Origin: Candidatus Micrarchaeota archaeon UBA95
GTDB taxonomy: Archaea; Micrarchaeota; Micrarchaeia; Norongarragalinales; Norongarragalinaceae
Direction of reading: 5' to 3'
Assembly: GCA_002499405.1 (NCBI GenBank)
Contig: DALH01000056.1
Span: 1 to 22,601, forward strand
Length of the DNA stretch: 22,601 nucleotides
Shown: piece by piece, positions 19,130-22,601 of the stretch
Position numbering within the stretch: the first letter of the stretch is position 1
How the letters are laid out: every line of letters starts with the position of its first letter
Position numbers and translations under genes: made by a program
The notes under the pieces: model-generated
The model's database searches: none
What the model was told of the DNA's origin: nothing
What the model saw: only the letters and a program-made list of their open reading frames with translations

Positions 19130-21727
19130 GTGAAATGGTACGACTTGAACATTAAGGAATCCTTCAAGGTGCTTGACTCTTCAGAGAACGGGTTGAGCGA
19201 CGAAGAAGCGGCGGCACGCCTGAAAGAACACGGTAAAAACCGCTTGACTGAAACCAAGCGAGCCGGGCCAATAAGGATGTTCTTGCAGCAATTCACGAGT
19301 TTCCTCATCCTCTTGTTAATGGCAGCGGCAATTGTTTCCGCACTCATCGGCGAATTCCTGGACGCGGCCGCAATAGCCGCGATACTCGTCTTGAACGCGG
19401 TCCTCGGATTCGTGCAGGAACACCGCGCCGAAAAAGCAATTGAAGCGTTGAAGGCGTTGGCAGCGCCGAAGGCGCGGGTTGTACGCGGCGGAGTTGAAAA
19501 AGAGGTTGACTCGGCGTTCCTCGTGCCCGGAGACGTGATAATCGTGGGGGAGGGCGACCGCGTTCCCGCGGACTGCCGCTTAATAGAAAGCATATCCATT
19601 TACTGCGATGAATCCGCGTTGACGGGCGAAAGCATTCCAGTTCCCAAGCAAACAAAGGAATTGCGTGACGGGGTGCCGCTGGCGGAGCGCTCCAACCTCT
19701 TGAATTCCGGAGCCGTGGTCACGCGCGGCCGCGGGCGCGCAATAGTCGTGCGCACGGGAATGAACACGGAGGTCGGCGCCATCGCCAGCCTCGTCCAGTC
19801 AACGGAGAGGGAGGAAACGCCGCTCCAAAAACAGTTGGAAGGCGTGGGAAAAAGCTTGGGGGTGGCCGCGCTCTCGGCTTGCATAATAATCTTCGCAATA
19901 GGCGTGTTCAAAGGCGAGCCGCTCATGAACATGTTCTTGACCAGCGTCACGCTCGCCGTAGCCGCCATACCCGAAGGCCTGCCCGCGGTTGTCACGATTA
20001 CGCTCGCAGTCGGCGTCAAACGCATGGCAAAACGCGGCTCCATAATCCGGAAGCTTCCCGCAGTTGAAACCCTGGGCGCCGCCACCGTTATTTGCAGCGA
20101 CAAGACGGGCACGTTCACCAGGAACGAGATGACCGTGCGAGTGATTTGGGACGGCGAAGACCACGAAGTCACCGGAAGGGGCTACTCGCTTGACGGCGAA
20201 GTGGGCAACGCAAGCGCGCGGACCGCCGCATTGCTGGAGACCGCCGCGCTCTGCAACAACGCTTCCCTCGTGGAGGAAGGCGGAGTGATGAAGGTGCTGG
20301 GAGACCCGACCGAGGCCTGCCTGCTGGTGGCGGCCGCCAAGGCCGGCGTTAACTACACGAATGCGCGCAACAACAACCACTTCGTATCCGAAGTGCCGTT
20401 CTCGTCTGAGAGGAAGATGATGACGGTAGTGCGCAGGCACGGCTCAAGGGAGGTGGTGCACTGCAAGGGCGCGCCCGAAGTCCTCCTGGAAAAGTGCACG
20501 CACTACCTGGAAGACGGGAAAACCAGGCCGTTGACTGACGCTGCGCGCAGGCGCATCCTCGAAAAAAACAAGGAGTTCGCGTCCAAAACCATGCGCGTCC
20601 TGGCGTTCGCGCAAAAAGAGGGCGCGGGAAGCGACCCGGAAAAAGACCTCATCTTCCTCGGCTTGGCCGGAATGAACGACCCGCCGCGCCCCGAGGCAAA
20701 AGAAGCGGTCGCCTTGTGCCAACAAGCCGGAATCCGCGTGGTAATGATTACGGGCGACAACGTGGAAACCGCGAAAGCAGTTGCAGGCGAACTCGGGTTG
20801 AAAGGCGAAGCAATCGAGGGAGGAGGCATAGATGCCTTAAGCGAAAATGAGTTCTCGCAAGCAGTCCGAAAAACCAATGTTTACGCGCGCGTCTCGCCCG
20901 AACACAAGCTGCGCATAGTGAACGCGTTGAAGGAGTTGGGCGAAGTTGTTGCGGTGACCGGGGACGGCGTAAACGACGCGCCCGCAATCAAGCGCGCGGA
21001 CATTGGCGTTTCAATGGGGATAACGGGCACGGACGTAACCAAGGAAGCAAGCGACATGGTGGTCGCCGACGACAACTTCGCGAGCATCGTTGCCGCCGTG
21101 GAGGAGGGCAGGACGATTTACGCGAACATCGCCAAAGCGGCGCGCTACCTCATGTCGTGCAACGTCGGAGAAATATTCACCGTGTTCGTGGCAATACTGT
21201 TCGGACCGGGGGCGCCGCTGCTGCCCCTGCAAATACTCTGGATGAACCTCGCCACGGACAGCCTGCCGGCGCTCGCCCTCGCCGTGGAACCGGCGGAAAA
21301 GGACTTGATGAAGAGGAAGCCGAGAAAAAGGGACGAGGCAATACTTGGAAAACACAACGCGCTCCAAATACTTGGCTTCGGCTTGATTGTCTGCATCGGG
21401 ACCCTGGCGGCTTATTACTGGTTCCTGCCGCAAGGACTTGAAAAGGCGCGCACAATCGCCTTCACGACGATAATATTGTTCCAGATGTGGCTCGCCATTG
21501 ACTTCCGTTCCTCGGAACCAATCTGGCGCACCGGATTCCTGAAAAACAAGTGGATGCTGGTCGCGGTTGGCGCAGCCGTAATCGCGCAAGTCGCCGTCAT
21601 CTACCTGCCCGCAGCCCAAACCATATTCCAAACAGTTCCGTTGACCTTGGGCGACTGGGCCTTGGCCGTCGCAGCGTCATCAAGCATATTCGTGTTGTCG
21701 CAGGCGCACAAGGCAATGAAGCGTTGA
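19130..21727 (+). CDS. P-type Ca2+-transporting ATPase (SERCA/PMR1-like, P2)
   Basis: This is an 865-residue ion pump. Residues noted with the GTG 19130 start: TGES (165-168, actuator), PEGLP (281-285, helix M4), DKTGT with phospho-Asp D324, KGAPE (nucleotide domain), TGDGVNDAP (hinge). Helix M5 has CNVGEI with the Ca2+-binding Glu, and M6 has NLATDSLPALALAVEP. These membrane residues match Ca2+ (or Mn2+) pumps rather than H+ or Na+/K+ pumps. I prefer GTG 19130 because it gives the classical N-terminus (MKWYDLNIKESFKVL) and lies at leaderless distance from the TATA box; ATG 19109 lies inside that box. Confidence 0.93.
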   Translation: MKWYDLNIKESFKVLDSSENGLSDEEAAARLKEHGKNRLTETKRAGPIRMFLQQFTSFLILLLMAAAIVSALIGEFLDAAAIAAILVLNAVLGFVQEHRAEKAIEALKALAAPKARVVRGGVEKEVDSAFLVPGDVIIVGEGDRVPADCRLIESISIYCDESALTGESIPVPKQTKELRDGVPLAERSNLLNSGAVVTRGRGRAIVVRTGMNTEVGAIASLVQSTEREETPLQKQLEGVGKSLGVAALSACIIIFAIGVFKGEPLMNMFLTSVTLAVAAIPEGLPAVVTITLAVGVKRMAKRGSIIRKLPAVETLGAATVICSDKTGTFTRNEMTVRVIWDGEDHEVTGRGYSLDGEVGNASARTAALLETAALCNNASLVEEGGVMKVLGDPTEACLLVAAAKAGVNYTNARNNNHFVSEVPFSSERKMMTVVRRHGSREVVHCKGAPEVLLEKCTHYLEDGKTRPLTDAARRRILEKNKEFASKTMRVLAFAQKEGAGSDPEKDLIFLGLAGMNDPPRPEAKEAVALCQQAGIRVVMITGDNVETAKAVAGELGLKGEAIEGGGIDALSENEFSQAVRKTNVYARVSPEHKLRIVNALKELGEVVAVTGDGVNDAPAIKRADIGVSMGITGTDVTKEASDMVVADDNFASIVAAVEEGRTIYANIAKAARYLMSCNVGEIFTVFVAILFGPGAPLLPLQILWMNLATDSLPALALAVEPAEKDLMKRKPRKRDEAILGKHNALQILGFGLIVCIGTLAAYYWFLPQGLEKARTIAFTTIILFQMWLAIDFRSSEPIWRTGFLKNKWMLVAVGAAVIAQVAVIYLPAAQTIFQTVPLTLGDWALAVAASSSIFVLSQAHKAMKR

Positions 21728-21730
21728 CGG

Positions 21731-21754
21731 AAAACAAACAAGGGCAACTTGCCC
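21731..21754 (-). terminator. Hairpin plus T-rich tract after PEP synthase
   Basis: On the minus strand GGGCAAGTTGCCC (21742-21754) is followed by TTGTTTGTTTT, immediately downstream of the ppsA stop. It fills the 37-nt convergent gap. It fits termination of the leftward transcript; on the plus strand the tail is A-rich and would not serve the ATPase. Confidence 0.6.
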
Positions 21755-21764
21755 CCTCCCCGAA

Positions 21765-22601
21765 TCAATGCGAGTTCTTGAGAATCAGGCGTTGTTCCGC
21801 GGCCGCCACGATGCACCGCGCGCAATCAATTGCGTCGCGGTTCACGGAAATGCTGTCAATCCCGTATTCAACGAGTTTTTCCGTGAAGTCCGGGTAATTT
21901 GAGGGCGCCTGGCCGCAAATCCCGACCTTCACGCCGTGCTCGTGGCACTCATCTATCACGCGGCGAATGCTTTTCAGGACCGCGGGGTCGCGCTCGTCAA
22001 AGTCCTCGGCAACCAGCGGCGAGTCGCGGTCCACGCCGAGCAGCAACTGCGTCAAGTCGTTGGAGCCGATGCTCATGAATGACACGCCGGCCTCGCAAAA
22101 CTCTTTTGCGAGCACAACGTTTGACGGCACCTCGCACATCATTCCGAACTCGAAGTCGCGTGAAGCAAACAACCCCGCTTCCTCAACCATTTTGCGGCAG
22201 ACCCTCAAATCGTTGACCGTGCGCACGAACGGAATCATGAGCTTCAGGTTCCTGAGGCCGTACTTGTTGCGCACGCGTTCAATTGCCTTCAACTCCATTT
22301 TGAAGATTGCGGGGTCCTTCACGTACCTGAAACAGCCGCGGAACCCAATCATCGGGTTCTCCTCCTCGGGCTCGAATTCCTCGCCGCCGTCAAGGTTGCG
22401 GTACTCGTTGGTCTTGAAGTCGTTGGCGCGGTAAATCACGGGCCGCGGGTTGAACGCGGCGCAAACCTTGCGCAAACCCTTTGCAAGTGCCGCGACGAAC
22501 TCTTCCTCCCGGCCCTCCTTAATCATTTTCCGCGGGTGTTCTCCTAGCGCGGCAATCATGAATTCGGCGCGCATCAACCCCACGCCGTCAACTTCGCGTT
22601 G
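21765..22601 (-). CDS. ppsA: Phosphoenolpyruvate synthase, C-terminal part (5' end outside window)
   Basis: The frame is open to the window edge, so the start is missing; 278 codons are visible. This is the PEP-binding TIM-barrel domain. It has DGVGLMRAEFM at the edge, then NPMIGFRGCFRY, LMIPFVRTVNDLRVC, FGMMCEVPSNV, FMSIGSNDLTQLLLGVDRDS, and GICGQAPSNYP with the catalytic Cys. The enzyme makes PEP from pyruvate and ATP for gluconeogenesis, which agrees with pgk nearby. The ATP-grasp and His-swivel domains should lie beyond 22601. It converges with the P-type ATPase gene. Confidence 0.95.
   Translation of the reverse strand, partial: QREVDGVGLMRAEFMIAALGEHPRKMIKEGREEEFVAALAKGLRKVCAAFNPRPVIYRANDFKTNEYRNLDGGEEFEPEEENPMIGFRGCFRYVKDPAIFKMELKAIERVRNKYGLRNLKLMIPFVRTVNDLRVCRKMVEEAGLFASRDFEFGMMCEVPSNVVLAKEFCEAGVSFMSIGSNDLTQLLLGVDRDSPLVAEDFDERDPAVLKSIRRVIDECHEHGVKVGICGQAPSNYPDFTEKLVEYGIDSISVNRDAIDCARCIVAAAEQRLILKNSH

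Noticed and set aside
19799..20440. 213-codon antisense frame within the P-type ATPase
   Set aside because: Shadow of a strongly conserved gene; His/Arg/Gly-rich translation, no start signals.
21011..21631. 206-codon antisense frame within the P-type ATPase
   Set aside because: Shadow of the conserved M5-M10 region; no plausible domain.

Overview
The window looks like chromosomal DNA from a DPANN-type archaeon, most like the Micrarchaeota/Diapherotrites end of that radiation. This is an inference. The archaeal signature genes are aIF2-gamma, RpoE' (Rpb7), Spt4, ribosomal proteins S24e and S27ae, DUF424 and a tRNA-splicing endonuclease. There is a tRNA with bulge-helix-bulge introns, and many genes start 24-27 nt after a TATA box (leaderless transcription). 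Gene density is extreme, with 4-nt stop/start overlaps throughout. Bacterial-looking pieces are mixed in: a zinc-lid adenylate kinase, a bacterial-type class II LysRS, a cold-shock protein, an SdpI-like membrane protein, and a stand-alone PEP-swivel protein with unusual arginine codons.

Layout. (1) 25-5672, minus strand: information-processing block lysS, aIF2-gamma, adk, tRNA-Lys(UUU), PIN protein, rpoE', spt4, S24e, S27ae, CPBP protease. (2) 5782-9009, minus: a HerA/VirB4-like protein that has lost Walker A, a secreted lysozyme-like (SLT) protein, and a tRNA-splicing endonuclease of the three-unit epsilon-2 layout. (3) 9073-9815, plus: two small unknown proteins, one soluble and one membrane. 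(4) 9812-12308, minus: seven small membrane proteins packed into one operon. (5) 12347-15228: DHH phosphoesterase, DUF424, PEP-swivel protein. (6) 15241-15629: an RNA-rich stretch without proteins. It holds a tRNA-Leu(CAA) interrupted by two introns (37/38 and, in the T-loop, 59/60). Just upstream is a decayed tandem copy that kept the promoter, the tRNA 5' end and the second intron. (7) 15630-17908: cold-shock protein with a long leader, a hypothetical protein, SdpI-like and lipocalin-like proteins. (8) 17897-22601: phosphoglycerate kinase, a Ca2+-type P-type ATPase and the C-terminal part of PEP synthase.

How parts fit together. The splicing endonuclease has a complete Tyr/His/Lys triad and an architecture known for broad substrate tolerance. 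The tRNA-Leu here would need that tolerance, because its second intron is non-canonical. Regions 2-4 are the best candidate for an undescribed system: an envelope or secretion-like neighbourhood with a dead HerA/VirB4-fold protein, a murein-lysing-type enzyme in an archaeon, and a set of unrecognised small membrane proteins, one with a SHOCT-like tail. A second recurrent theme is divergent genes sharing one short TATA element (9041-9051, 13742-13749, 19103-19110) or two interleaved boxes in 38 bp (12309-12346).
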